A stretch of 59,692 nucleotides of DNA from an uncultured bacterium (GCA_903900345.1 CAIUMO010000022.1:1-59692); one strand, 5' to 3'. Counted from the first letter of the stretch, positions 10,325-20,949 are shown. The notes: generated by a model not told the origin, from the sequence alone. Made by a program: numbers and translations.

Positions 10325-11464
10325 ATGGGATTAATTTTAGGTATCATTGTTGGGCTATTAATACTAATATTTTTGGTTGTTATGCACGAACTTGGCCATG
10401 CAATTGTTGCAACCAAAAGCGGTGTTGTGGTTAAAGAATTTGGTGTCGGTATGCCGCCACGGGCTTGGAAGAAAAAGTTAAAAAATGGCGTACTTTTCAG
10501 CTTGAATTGGCTACCACTGGGCGGTTTTGTGCAATTAAAAGGCGAGTATGACTCAGCTGATAAACCAGGTGATTATGGCGCAGCGACTTTTTGGCAAAAA
10601 ACACGGATATTATTCGCTGGTGTGGTCGCCAACTGGATTGTTGCGGCGGTATTACTGTCAATTTTAGCTTTAACTGGATTGCCAAAAGTTTTGCCAGATC
10701 AATTTACGGTGGCAGGTGATACGACAATTGTTAATCAGCCGATTATGATTGCTGGACTAACCAAAAACCACGCTGCCGAGAAAGCCGGACTTAAAACAGG
10801 CGATACTATTGTCAGATTTGCTGGTCAGGAAGTTTTAACCGCTGATCGGATGATTGAATTGTCACGACAAAACAAAGGTAAAACCGTAGACGTTATTTAT
10901 AATCGAGCTGGTGTGAGCCATAGCGTAAAAGTCACGATTGGCAGCAGTGCGGACGGTGGCTATTTTGGAGCTAGTTTGGGACAGCGAGACTTAATCAAAT
11001 CGACCTGGTCTGCACCGATTGTTGGTGTTGGTACGACGGTGCAACTTAGCTGGTTAACGTTGCAAGGGATAGGTAATATGGTTGGTAATTTGGTTAACGG
11101 TTTGGCGTCGCAACTTAGTTTTAACGCTAGTATTCGCGAAAAGGCGTCAGCTGAATTAAAATCTGTTAGTGATGGTGTGGCTGGTCCGATTGGCATTTTA
11201 GGCACGATATTTCCAGCTGCTCAACAGGCTGGACTGACTCAACTGGTCTTTTTGACGGCGATTATTTCACTGTCGCTAGCGGTTATGAATATTTTGCCGA
11301 TTCCAGCGCTGGATGGTGGTAGGTGGTTTACGCTTGTGGCCTTTAAATTATTCAAGAAAAAACTCACCAAAGAGCGTGAAGAAAAGATTCAAACAATCGG
11401 CTTTTCATTATTAATGGGGCTAACATTGTTAGTGACTATCGCCGATGTTGCGAAACTATTTTAA
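10325..11464 (+). CDS. M50 site-2 metalloprotease (RseP/RIP-type) with PDZ domain
   Basis: MHELGHAIVA (HExxH), NILPIPALDGGRW, PDZ region. Confidence 0.92.
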   Translation: MGLILGIIVGLLILIFLVVMHELGHAIVATKSGVVVKEFGVGMPPRAWKKKLKNGVLFSLNWLPLGGFVQLKGEYDSADKPGDYGAATFWQKTRILFAGVVANWIVAAVLLSILALTGLPKVLPDQFTVAGDTTIVNQPIMIAGLTKNHAAEKAGLKTGDTIVRFAGQEVLTADRMIELSRQNKGKTVDVIYNRAGVSHSVKVTIGSSADGGYFGASLGQRDLIKSTWSAPIVGVGTTVQLSWLTLQGIGNMVGNLVNGLASQLSFNASIREKASAELKSVSDGVAGPIGILGTIFPAAQQAGLTQLVFLTAIISLSLAVMNILPIPALDGGRWFTLVAFKLFKKKLTKEREEKIQTIGFSLLMGLTLLVTIADVAKLF

Positions 11465-12179
11465 ATTGCCAAAATTAGCGATGGCTTTAATCTTGCCAGT
11501 TTGGGTATTTGTCAGCTTTTTTGTGGCTCAGGCGATAACCGTAGGTGTTTTTTGGCTGTTAGCTAGGTTAGGTGGTTTGACGTTATCTGCGATTAATCCA
11601 GCAATTTTAAATACTACAGTGGCCGCTATTCTTTATATTGTTACTTTGTTGTTAGCAATTGGATTACCTTGGTTAGTGAAGAAAGTCCGGACGAGTCGAG
11701 AGGATATAGGTTTGACCAGATTGCCATCGTGGACTGATATACTGATGGCGCCAGCTGGACTGATTATTTATCTGATTTTGTCGTCAGTTTTAATTTATGT
11801 AGCAACCCAACTTTTTCCTGGTTTCAATGTCAACCAAGTTCAAGACACTGGTTTTGGCAATCTGCATCAAAGCTACGAAATGTTATTGGCTTTTATAACT
11901 TTGGTAGTTGTCGCGCCAGTGGCTGAAGAAATATTATTTCGTGGTTATCTGTATGGCAAGCTAAAAAAACACATCCCAATTTGGGCTGCGATCTTGATAA
12001 CCAGCCTATTATTTGGCTTTATTCACGGCGCCTGGAATTTAGCAGTTGATACCTTTGCCCTAAGCGTTATGCTATGTTTACTGCGCGAGTCAACTGGTAG
12101 CATTTGGTCGTCAATTTTGCTGCACATGATGAAAAATGGCATTGCATTTTATTTTCTGTTCATTGTCCATCTGAACTAG
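11445..12179 (+). CDS. CPBP-family intramembrane glutamic endopeptidase
   Basis: APVAEEILFRGYLYG and LLFGFIHG motifs in a multi-TM ORF. Confidence 0.88.
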   Translation: MLRNYFKLPKLAMALILPVWVFVSFFVAQAITVGVFWLLARLGGLTLSAINPAILNTTVAAILYIVTLLLAIGLPWLVKKVRTSREDIGLTRLPSWTDILMAPAGLIIYLILSSVLIYVATQLFPGFNVNQVQDTGFGNLHQSYEMLLAFITLVVVAPVAEEILFRGYLYGKLKKHIPIWAAILITSLLFGFIHGAWNLAVDTFALSVMLCLLRESTGSIWSSILLHMMKNGIAFYFLFIVHLN

Positions 12180-13603
12180 TAGCTTTGAGCGAATATCCAC
12201 TGTGTTGACGACGGTTCGCCAGTGATGAAATCTGTACCAACTTTTTCTTGGTGATCAACAATCATGCAACGACTAGATGCAGTCGTTTCTTTTTTAATTT
12301 TTTCTTCAATCTCGGAATTATCATTCCAAAAGACTTTAACAAAGCCTTTATGTTCGGCGATAATAGATTTAAATTGTTCGTAATCTTTGGCTTCACGGGT
12401 ATTGTCGACTAGGTTTTGTGAGCTTTTTGCTAGCATGGCTGACTGGATGCTGTCTAGCCATTTAGTAGTTTCGTCCAAGCTGTTTTCGACTGAAATTTCA
12501 CGTTCTTCTTTGTTAAAGCGAGCTTTGGCGGTGACTTTTTGGTTTTCGACTTCGCGGGCGCCAATCTTATAGATAATAGGGACGCCTTTGACTTCCCATT
12601 TGTTCAGTTTAAAGCCAAAGCGTTCATCGTCGCGCGTATCAATCTCGGTTTTGATGTTGCCATTTATCAAAATAGTTTTCAGTTCGTTAGCAAATTTCAT
12701 TTCGTCATCAGACATGTTAACAGTGACAATAATCACTTGGATTGGGGCTAATTTTGGTGGCAAAACTAATCCGTCGTCGTCGCCATGTGTCAGAATCAAG
12801 CCGCCGATGGAACGAGTTGATAGGCCCCAGCTGGTTTGCCAGGCAAATTCATCAGCGCCGTCTTTAGTTTGGAACGATATATTGAAAGGCTTGCTAAAAT
12901 TTTGTCCCAAATTGTGTGAAGTCGCTGCCTGTAAAGCTTTGCCGCTTGGCATTAAGGCTTCAAAGGTCAAGGTCTCGTCAGCACCCGAAAAGCGTTCAGC
13001 CTTTGACTTGTAACCGATGCAGCCGTCGATTGCAAAGTAGTCATTATAGATATTTTTGTACATATCCATGGCCCATTTTTGAGTTTCAAGCGCTTCGCTG
13101 AGTGTGGCATGAGCGGTGTGACCTTCTTGCCAGAGGAATTCGCTGGTGCGTAAGAATGGGGTAGTGCGCTTTTCCCAACGAACGACGTTATTCCATTGAT
13201 TCATCATGATCGGCAAATCGCGCCACGATTGCACCCAGTTAGCGTAGGCGTTGTACATAATTGTTTCACTGGTTGGCCTGACAACTAATGGTTCTTCTAA
13301 TTTTTCATTACCGGCAATCGTAACGACGGCTAGTTCAGGTGAGAAACCTTCGATGTGGCTGGCTTCTTTTTCCAGTAAACTCATTGGAATTAGCAGAGGG
13401 AAGTATGAATTGCCGACGCCTTTTTGTTTAATAATCGGGTTCATAGCGTTCTGGACATTTTCCCAGATAGCGTAACCATAAGGTTTGATAATTATCGAGC
13501 CTTTGGATGGGCCGTAATCAGCCAGGTCGGCCAATCGAATAATTGTCGTATACCAATCTGTTGGAGAATCGATTTTTGATGGTAAAAGTTTCTTCTTTGT
13601 CAT
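12176..13603 (-). CDS. proS: Prolyl-tRNA synthetase, archaeal/eukaryote-like architecture
   Basis: VVRPTSETIMYNAYANWVQSWRDLP, RTSEFLWQEGHTAHAT; short form; start taken at MTKKKLLPSK. Confidence 0.93.
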   Translation of the reverse strand: MTKKKLLPSKIDSPTDWYTTIIRLADLADYGPSKGSIIIKPYGYAIWENVQNAMNPIIKQKGVGNSYFPLLIPMSLLEKEASHIEGFSPELAVVTIAGNEKLEEPLVVRPTSETIMYNAYANWVQSWRDLPIMMNQWNNVVRWEKRTTPFLRTSEFLWQEGHTAHATLSEALETQKWAMDMYKNIYNDYFAIDGCIGYKSKAERFSGADETLTFEALMPSGKALQAATSHNLGQNFSKPFNISFQTKDGADEFAWQTSWGLSTRSIGGLILTHGDDDGLVLPPKLAPIQVIIVTVNMSDDEMKFANELKTILINGNIKTEIDTRDDERFGFKLNKWEVKGVPIIYKIGAREVENQKVTAKARFNKEEREISVENSLDETTKWLDSIQSAMLAKSSQNLVDNTREAKDYEQFKSIIAEHKGFVKVFWNDNSEIEEKIKKETTASSRCMIVDHQEKVGTDFITGEPSSTQWIFAQSY

Positions 13604-13800
13604 AATAAGATGATTATAACAGTATAACGTGTGGCGACCAACAGCTATTGCTATCTCTAAAGAAAATGACATATTGACACATAATCGACTGCTTGCTAAA
13701 CTAAGCTGACTATAAAAGATACTATGTAACTTTACGCTATATGTAGCGTATATTTAACGTTTATATACACCTTTTATATTGAGAAGAGGAAATAATTACT

Positions 13801-14256
13801 ATGAAGAAAAAATATCAAATCACCAATGAAGGCCGTAAAGAACTTGAGACAGAACTCAAGGCTTTAATAGGTCGTCGTAGCCAAGTTGCTGCCAAGATTG
13901 CTGAAGCGCGCGATTTTGGTGATTTAAGTGAAAATGCTGAATATGATGTTGCTCGCGAAGAGCAAGGTCTGGTTGAAACTAGAATTGCTGAAATTGAAGA
14001 TATATTACAAAATGCTGAAATTATCAAAAGCGGCGGTAGCTCAAAAATTGTGCTCGGCAGCAAAGTTGAACTGAAAATTGGCAACAAACATGTTACTTAT
14101 TCGATCGTTGGACCAGTCGAAGCTAATCCTTTAGAGGGAAAAATTAGCAACGAATCACCAATTGGCTTGGCATTATTTGGCAAAAAGGTCGGCGATAGTG
14201 CTACTATTGTGACGCCAAAAGGTGAAGTCACTTACGAAATCGCAAACATTGGTTAA
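13801..14256 (+). CDS. greA: Transcription elongation factor GreA
   Basis: GDLSENAEYDVAREEQGLVETRIAEIEDIL; SPIGLALFGKKVGD. Confidence 0.95.
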   Translation: MKKKYQITNEGRKELETELKALIGRRSQVAAKIAEARDFGDLSENAEYDVAREEQGLVETRIAEIEDILQNAEIIKSGGSSKIVLGSKVELKIGNKHVTYSIVGPVEANPLEGKISNESPIGLALFGKKVGDSATIVTPKGEVTYEIANIG

Positions 14257-14294
14257 CAACTGACAACCGTCAGCTTATGTTATAATTAACCAAT

Positions 14295-15806
14295 ATGGCG
14301 ACACTAAAAGATTTTCGTGATGAGAGGCTCCGTAAACTACAAAACCTACGAGATTTAGGGATTAATCCTTATCCGGCTGATTCGAAGCGCACTCACAAAA
14401 CTAATGATATTGTGTCTAATTTTGATAGCCTAGAAGGACAAGTCGTGACGGTGACTGGTAGGGTTATTGGTATCCGTAAATTTGGTAAATTAGCCTTTAT
14501 TGTCGTCAAAGATTTCAGTGGTCAGATTCAGTTGTTCTTGCAATCTAATGTTGTGGCTGAACTTGACGCCGCTGCTAATCAAATTGGCATAGCTGAACTG
14601 CCACTGCTTGATACGGGTGACTTTGTCGAAGCGACAGGCCGTATTATCAAAAGTAAAACTGGCGAGATATCAGTCGAAGTCACTAATCTAAGATTGCTGA
14701 CCAAATCACTTCGTCCAATGCCAAGTGCCACCGAAGGTTTCACTAACAAAGAAGAGCGCATGCGTCGTCGTTATGTTGATATGAATGTTAATCAGGATGT
14801 GCGTGATCGATTTGTCAGGCGATCAGAATTTTGGAAGGCAACTCGTGAATATTTAAACCAACACGAATTTGTCGAGATTAATGTGCCAGTAATCGAACAC
14901 ACGACTGGTGGGGCAGATGCTAACCCATTTGTAACTCATATGGATGCACTGGACCAAAATTTTTATTTGCGCATTAGCCACGAACTGCCATTAAAACGAT
15001 TAATTGGTGCTGGTTTTGAAAAAGTTTACGACATTGGACCACGTTTCCGTAACGAAAATTACAGCGACGAACATTTGCCTGAACATGTTGCTATGGAATG
15101 GTACTGGGCCTATGCCAATTGGCAAGACGGCATGAAATTCATGGAAGATATGTATAAATTTGTGCTAGAAAAAGCTTTCGGCAAATTACAGTTCCAATTA
15201 AACGGCAAAGATGTCGACATGAGCAAAACTTGGGAAGTTTGGGATTACGAAACCGTAATTCGCGAACGCTATAATATCGATGTATACAACAGTAGCTTGG
15301 AAGAAGTCAAAAAAGCTTTGGCTGATAATAAATTAGAAGTTGAACAGACCGAAAACCGCGCCCGTGGTATCGATAAATTATGGAAAAATATTCGCCGTGA
15401 TGTTGCTGGTCCCGTTTGGTTAATTAATACGCCAAAATTCATCAGTCCGCTGGCCAAAAGTAATCCAGGCAACGAACAAACTGTTCAACGATTTCAGCCG
15501 ATTATTGCTGGGTCTGAACTGGGCAATGGTTTTTCAGAACTTAACGACCCAATTGATCAGTTGAATCGCTTTGTCGAACAACAAGGTATGCGCGAAGCAG
15601 GTGATGACGAAGCTATGATGTTAGACATCGACTTTGTCGAAATGTTGGAATATGGCATGCCACCAGCTTGTGGTTACGGATTTAGCGAACGTGTATTTTG
15701 GATATTTGAAGGTGTGACCGCCCGTGAAGGTGTACCATTCCCACAACTACGGGCCGAAATTGACAATACCACTCGCGAAATTTATCCTGATATTAAATTA
15801 GGTTAA
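14295..15806 (+). CDS. lysS: Lysyl-tRNA synthetase (class II)
   Basis: RRRYVDMNVNQDVRDRFVRRS, FEKVYDIGPRFRNE, GYGFSERVFWIFEG. Confidence 0.95.
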   Translation: MATLKDFRDERLRKLQNLRDLGINPYPADSKRTHKTNDIVSNFDSLEGQVVTVTGRVIGIRKFGKLAFIVVKDFSGQIQLFLQSNVVAELDAAANQIGIAELPLLDTGDFVEATGRIIKSKTGEISVEVTNLRLLTKSLRPMPSATEGFTNKEERMRRRYVDMNVNQDVRDRFVRRSEFWKATREYLNQHEFVEINVPVIEHTTGGADANPFVTHMDALDQNFYLRISHELPLKRLIGAGFEKVYDIGPRFRNENYSDEHLPEHVAMEWYWAYANWQDGMKFMEDMYKFVLEKAFGKLQFQLNGKDVDMSKTWEVWDYETVIRERYNIDVYNSSLEEVKKALADNKLEVEQTENRARGIDKLWKNIRRDVAGPVWLINTPKFISPLAKSNPGNEQTVQRFQPIIAGSELGNGFSELNDPIDQLNRFVEQQGMREAGDDEAMMLDIDFVEMLEYGMPPACGYGFSERVFWIFEGVTAREGVPFPQLRAEIDNTTREIYPDIKLG

Positions 15807-15813
15807 GGTTTTT

Positions 15814-15844
15814 TATTCTTGCAAGGATTATCCTTGCAAGAATA
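15814..15844. repeat. Near-perfect palindrome, copy 1
   Basis: TATTCTTGCAAGGA-TTA-TCCTTGCAAGAATA; core shared with 42135-42157. Confidence 0.85.
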
Positions 15845-15867
15845 TAGCGCTTGCGCTTTTACGGTGG

Positions 15868-17109
15868 GTGACCGATAATATCAATCATATGAATATGCCT
15901 AATTTGAATAAACGCGGCTTTACCATTGTTGAACTAATAGTCGTCATTACTATTATTGGTATCTTGGCTGCTATAACAGTTGTCAGCTATACTGGCATGA
16001 CCCAAAGAGCTGTAGTGGTGTCATTACAATCAGACCTGGATAACGCTTCATCACTAATAGCGGCATTTCAATTCGCGGATCCTAACGGTAATTATCCAAC
16101 GGCAATTAATTGTCCTACACCTGGCGCGACTGAAATATGTTTAACGCCAAGTGGATCCAATAATTTTGGAAGTTACGCAGCCAATAACGTTGCTAGCCCC
16201 AAGACCTTTACATTAGATGTTGCCAGTAGTGACGGCACTACATACCGAGTCACTGATAATTCAACGCCAGCGGCTGTTACGCCAATGACGGCTATCGCTG
16301 CCACAACTGGCGTCACGACTTCGATTGGTTCTGTTTTGACGGCTGGAGATTTAGCTCCATCTGGCGCTACGGCAACTTATCAATGGCAAAGCGCTACGTC
16401 CGCTGGCGGTACGTATGTCAATATAGGCGGTGCGAACAGCAATACGTATACATTAATAGTTAGTGATTTTGGTAAATATCTCAAAGTTGTTGCCACCGGA
16501 TCAGGCAGCTATTCAGGCACTCGAACAAGTGCGGCTTCAGCGGTGGTGTCAGATACTAACTGGCTGGCGGTTGGCAATCAAGTTTGGGGTAAATATAATT
16601 TGGATGTTGGTAATATGATTACAACTGCAACGGACCAAACGAATAATGCCGTGCTTGAAAAATATTGTTACGCCAACACCGCATCCAACTGCACGACCTA
16701 CGGTGGGTTATACCAATGGGACGAAGCTGTGCAATATGTTAACACTCAGGGCGCTCAAGGTATCTGTCCAGCTGGATCGCATATTCCATCTGATAATGAT
16801 TTGAAGATTCTGGAAGTGCAACTTGGTATGACTCAGGCACAGGCTGACCTTGATGCCGCCTGGCGTGGTACCGACCAGGGCACTCAACTTAAGACAGGCG
16901 GTACGTCAGGTTTGAATGTGCCGTTTGCCGGATATTACCGTAAAACCGACGGGACCTTCGGCAATCTGTCTTTGGCCACGGACTTGTGGTCCAGTTCGGA
17001 GTCCAGTACTAGTGCCTGGAGTCATACTCTGAGCTCGAGTAATGCCACAGTGTATCGTGGTATACACGCCAAGAGTGTCGGGTTTTCGGTGCGCTGTCTC
17101 GGGAATTAA
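15868..17109 (+). CDS. Type IV pilin-like protein with C-terminal FISUMP-type domain
   Basis: RGFTIVELIVVITIIGILAAITVVSY prepilin N-terminus; C-terminal GICPAGSHIPSDNDLKILE...WSSSESS...GFSVRCLGN. Confidence 0.8.
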   Translation: MTDNINHMNMPNLNKRGFTIVELIVVITIIGILAAITVVSYTGMTQRAVVVSLQSDLDNASSLIAAFQFADPNGNYPTAINCPTPGATEICLTPSGSNNFGSYAANNVASPKTFTLDVASSDGTTYRVTDNSTPAAVTPMTAIAATTGVTTSIGSVLTAGDLAPSGATATYQWQSATSAGGTYVNIGGANSNTYTLIVSDFGKYLKVVATGSGSYSGTRTSAASAVVSDTNWLAVGNQVWGKYNLDVGNMITTATDQTNNAVLEKYCYANTASNCTTYGGLYQWDEAVQYVNTQGAQGICPAGSHIPSDNDLKILEVQLGMTQAQADLDAAWRGTDQGTQLKTGGTSGLNVPFAGYYRKTDGTFGNLSLATDLWSSSESSTSAWSHTLSSSNATVYRGIHAKSVGFSVRCLGN

Positions 17110-17156
17110 AGAGTTATCAGCTAGTAAGCTTTACCTCTAAAGCGTATAATAGATAC

Positions 17157-17840
17157 ATGATAGAGGTAAAAAAGATATCGAAGACTTATGGCAAAGGTGA
17201 CAATGCCTTTAGGGTCTTGGACAATATCAATTTTACTGTTCCAGATGGCGCCAGTGTGGCGATATTGGGCAAATCGGGCAGTGGAAAATCGACTTTGATG
17301 CACGTTATGAGTGGACTTGATAAGCCTGACAGTGGTGAAATCATTATTGATGGCAAAAATATTTTGCAACTTAACCAAAAAGATATCGACAAATTTCGTT
17401 CAACTAAAATGAGCTTTATCTTTCAAAGCTTTTTCGTTCAAGCCAAAGAAAATTGTTACGACAACGTCAGTTTGCCGCTGGAAATTGCTGACGTAGCACC
17501 TAGCAGGCGTAAATCTAAAATTGAAACGGCTTTAAAGGCGGTTGATTTGTTGGACAAAATAAAATCCCGCGCCAAAGATTTGTCTGGCGGTCAAAAACAG
17601 CGTTTGGCGGTCGCTCGGGCAATCGTCAACAGTCCTCAGGTTTTATTTGCTGATGAGCCAACTGGTAATCTGGACAGCGTGACTGGTGGTAAGGTTGAAG
17701 ATTTGTTATTTGATTACAACAAAAAGAATAATGTCACTTTGATTGTAGTGACTCATGATGCTGAGTTAGCCGACAGGTGTGATATGCAGATTCATATCAA
17801 GGACGGCAAAATTGATTCAATTAGGGAGATGAAAAAATGA
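17157..17840 (+). CDS. ABC transporter ATP-binding protein (MacB/LolD-like)
   Basis: GKSGSGKSTLMHVMSGLD, LSGGQKQRLAVARAIV, ADEPTGNLD. Confidence 0.93.
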   Translation: MIEVKKISKTYGKGDNAFRVLDNINFTVPDGASVAILGKSGSGKSTLMHVMSGLDKPDSGEIIIDGKNILQLNQKDIDKFRSTKMSFIFQSFFVQAKENCYDNVSLPLEIADVAPSRRKSKIETALKAVDLLDKIKSRAKDLSGGQKQRLAVARAIVNSPQVLFADEPTGNLDSVTGGKVEDLLFDYNKKNNVTLIVVTHDAELADRCDMQIHIKDGKIDSIREMKK

Positions 17841-19114
17841 AACTTCGAGATGTAACGATTCGTGCTGGTCGTAGCCTGAAACAGGCCAAGGCACGTACTT
17901 TGCTGACAAGCTTGGCAATCGGTGTCGGCGCTTTTACGATTACATTATCGTTAGCCGCTGGTGTTGGTGGGCGAGCTTATACGGACGAGATAGTTAATGC
18001 TAATACTAACGTCAAAGAATTAAGCGTCACAAAATCACCACCAAAAAGTCAGCAGGGACCGCAAAAGTACACCGGCAACGCGTCAGGTGTTTCGGGTGGT
18101 TTATTCTCGGGCGAATTATTAGACCAAGCGGACATTGATAAAATTTTGAAACTTGATGGCGTCGTATCGGTCTCACCTAATTACAATCCACAGGTGAAGT
18201 ACGTTACTCGGTCTGATCAAGATAAATATGTTGCAACGATCAGTACTTTTAGTCCAAGCGTGACATTGAAATTTGCGGCTGGATCAGTTAACGGTGATTT
18301 GGCAAGCAACGAAATTATATTGACAGAAGAATATGTCAAAGCCCTTGGTTTTAGTAGTAGCCAAGATGCAATTGGTAAGACCGTTAACATTGTAGCTGAC
18401 AAATTATCATCACCTGTAACTGCGCCTGAAAATAACACGTTTGTTTATACGGTCAAGGGTGTCAGTAGTAAATCTGGTCTGGCATTTCGAGCCCAAAGTT
18501 CGCTATTAATATCGAACTCTTCGGCTAAAACACTTTATGATTACATAAATCTAGGCACACGCAGTTACGGTAACTACATCGTTGCTTCTGTTGAAACGAC
18601 TAGTGCTAGCCAAGCTCAAAAAGTCAAAGATACTTTGACCGGAATGGGTTATTTAGCACAGACGGCGGCTGATGTCTTGGGTGTGATTAATACGTTTATA
18701 AATGTCTTGCAAGGAGTGCTGCTTGGATTTGGTGCTTTGGCAGTGCTGACATCAGTCTTTGGGATAATTAATACCCAATATATTAGCGTTTTAGAGCGCA
18801 CGCAACAGATCGGCTTAATGAAAGCCCTTGGTATGAGACGACGTGATGTCGGTCGATTATTCAAATTAGAGGCAGCCTGGATCGGACTGTTGGGTGGCTC
18901 GATTGGTACTGGATTAGCGGTGATATTAGGAACGATTGCTAACCCAATTATCAGCAAAGCGCTGGATATCGGCAATATTAGTCTGATTGTATTTACGCCG
19001 ATGAATATTGCTGTCGTAATAGTCGGCTTGGTGATTGTGTCTGTATCATCTGGCATATTGCCAGCCCGTAAGGCAGCTAAGCTTAACCCGATCGAAGCCT
19101 TGCGCACTGAATAG
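17837..19114 (+). CDS. ABC transporter permease (MacB/FtsX-type)
   Basis: N-terminal TM, periplasmic-type domain, TQQIGLMKALGMRRRDVGRLF, C-terminal LPARKAAKLNPIEALR. Confidence 0.92.
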   Translation: MKLRDVTIRAGRSLKQAKARTLLTSLAIGVGAFTITLSLAAGVGGRAYTDEIVNANTNVKELSVTKSPPKSQQGPQKYTGNASGVSGGLFSGELLDQADIDKILKLDGVVSVSPNYNPQVKYVTRSDQDKYVATISTFSPSVTLKFAAGSVNGDLASNEIILTEEYVKALGFSSSQDAIGKTVNIVADKLSSPVTAPENNTFVYTVKGVSSKSGLAFRAQSSLLISNSSAKTLYDYINLGTRSYGNYIVASVETTSASQAQKVKDTLTGMGYLAQTAADVLGVINTFINVLQGVLLGFGALAVLTSVFGIINTQYISVLERTQQIGLMKALGMRRRDVGRLFKLEAAWIGLLGGSIGTGLAVILGTIANPIISKALDIGNISLIVFTPMNIAVVIVGLVIVSVSSGILPARKAAKLNPIEALRTE

Positions 19115-19155
19115 TTAATCGTGCCTGACAGATAAAAATCTGTTACAATAATGTC

Positions 19156-20454
19156 ATGTTAGATATTAGATTTATTCGTGATAACGCCGACGCAGTTCAG
19201 ACCAACGCTCGTAATAAAGGATATGATGTAGACATTACTACATTATTAAAATTAGATTCTGAACGTCGTGAATTGCAGGCTTCGGCTGATGATTTACGCC
19301 AAAAGCGCAATGATATCGTATCTCAAACCAAAGGCGGCAAGCCAACCGACGAGTTAATTGCTGCTGGTAAGGCAGTCAAGGATCAATTGGCCTTGGTTGA
19401 GCCTAAACTCAAAGAAGTCGACACAAACTTTACGACATTACTGAAAAAAGTGCCTAATATGGCCGCTAGTGATGTGCCAGTTGGTGCGACCGAAGACGAA
19501 AACGTCGTTAGCAAAACTGTTGGCGACGTCACAAAATTTGATTTTACGCCCAAGAATCATGCTGATATAGCGGCTGAACGTGGCTGGATCGACAAAGAGC
19601 GTGCTGCCAAAGTTACAGGTAGCCGTTTTGCCTATATCGAAGGCGATTTAGTGCGCTTACAACTAGCGATTGTTCAATATGTGATTAATACTTTGAGTGA
19701 CGAAGCAACGATTGCTGAAATTGCCAAAAATGCTGGCCTAACGGTCTCGACTAAACCATTTACGCCAATTTTGCCGCCACTTTTAATTCGGACTGATATG
19801 TATGATGCGATGGACCGCCTGGAGCCTCGTGATGACAGGTACAAACTAGAAGGCGATGATTTGTGGTTGCAGGGTAGTGCCGAACACGTCCTGGGCAGTA
19901 TGCACGCTGGTGAAGTATTCGATGAGTCACAATTACCGCTGCGTTACGTTGGCTATGCGACCAGTTTTCGCCGTGAAGCCGGTACTTATGGCAAAGACAT
20001 GGAGGGTATCTTTAGGATGCACCAATTTGATAAATTGGAAATGGAAAGTTTTGCGACGGCTGGTGATGGTTTGAATGAACATCTGTTGTTCGTCGCAATC
20101 CAAGAATATTTGTTGACTCAATTAGGTTTGCCTTATCGAGTGCTGCAAAAATGTACGTTTGATATTGGTAAGCCAAATGCGCGTGGTGTTGATATGGAAA
20201 CCTGGTTGCCTGGCCAAAACAAATACCGCGAAACTCACACAGCTGATTATATGACCGATTATCAATCGCGCCGTTTGAATACTCGCGTCCGTCGTCAATC
20301 AGGCGAATTAGAGTTAGTTCACACTAACGATGCCACAGCTTTTGCATTGGGTCGCATTATGATTGCGGTTATCGAAAATGGTCAAACCGTGGACGGAAAA
20401 GTTCACGTACCAACCGTCCTGCAGCCTTATTTGGCTGGCCGAACGATGCTATAA
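19156..20454 (+). CDS. serS: Seryl-tRNA synthetase
   Basis: MLDIRFIRDNADAVQTNARNKG, RREAGTYGKDMEGIFRMHQFDKLE, ETHTADYMTDYQSRRLNTR. Confidence 0.96.
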   Translation: MLDIRFIRDNADAVQTNARNKGYDVDITTLLKLDSERRELQASADDLRQKRNDIVSQTKGGKPTDELIAAGKAVKDQLALVEPKLKEVDTNFTTLLKKVPNMAASDVPVGATEDENVVSKTVGDVTKFDFTPKNHADIAAERGWIDKERAAKVTGSRFAYIEGDLVRLQLAIVQYVINTLSDEATIAEIAKNAGLTVSTKPFTPILPPLLIRTDMYDAMDRLEPRDDRYKLEGDDLWLQGSAEHVLGSMHAGEVFDESQLPLRYVGYATSFRREAGTYGKDMEGIFRMHQFDKLEMESFATAGDGLNEHLLFVAIQEYLLTQLGLPYRVLQKCTFDIGKPNARGVDMETWLPGQNKYRETHTADYMTDYQSRRLNTRVRRQSGELELVHTNDATAFALGRIMIAVIENGQTVDGKVHVPTVLQPYLAGRTML

Positions 20455-20487
20455 TAGTAGTATCGACAGACTAAACAGGAGGGCGAC

Positions 20488-20859
20488 ATGATTACAGAAA
20501 TTCAAATTACAGGGATTGCATATGAAGTTGATGATAATACTCGCAAATATACGCTAAAAAGAGTCGGTCGTTTGGATCGTTATTTGCCAAAGCATGCTCG
20601 CAGTAGCGCTACAGCTGAGGTTAAATTGGCTCAAGTCAATCATGATCATGGCAATAAATATGAAGTCGAAGTTATTTTAAATATTCCTAATAAAGTCGTC
20701 ACCGCCAAAGATTCGACCAGCAATATATTGGCGGCGATTGATATCGTTGAAGCCAAAATTCAGTCTCAATTGCGTGAATACAAGCAGACCGCCATTAAAC
20801 ATATTGGCAATCGTGGCGTCATGAGCCGTTTTAAACGCAGCTTTCAACGCGAATTATAG
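20488..20859 (+). CDS. hpf: Ribosome hibernation-promoting factor / RaiA family
   Basis: MITEIQITGIAYEVDDNTRKYTLKRVGRLDRYLP; precedes secA. Confidence 0.8.
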   Translation: MITEIQITGIAYEVDDNTRKYTLKRVGRLDRYLPKHARSSATAEVKLAQVNHDHGNKYEVEVILNIPNKVVTAKDSTSNILAAIDIVEAKIQSQLREYKQTAIKHIGNRGVMSRFKRSFQREL

Positions 20860-20949
20860 GTGATTGTTATCTTGTCTAAATAGTATTCTAGCCTTATAAT
20901 TGGGGGTAGTATTTTACTTTAGAATTTCTAAATAGAGAGCGAGGGTTTT

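Noticed and set aside
12539-13475. Several plus-strand ORFs antisense to proS
   Set aside because: Antisense shadow ORFs with no recognisable motifs or SD; proS on the minus strand is unambiguous.
18649-19107. 152-aa minus-strand ORF antisense to the ABC permease
   Set aside because: Shadow ORF of the FtsX-type permease, with no independent support.
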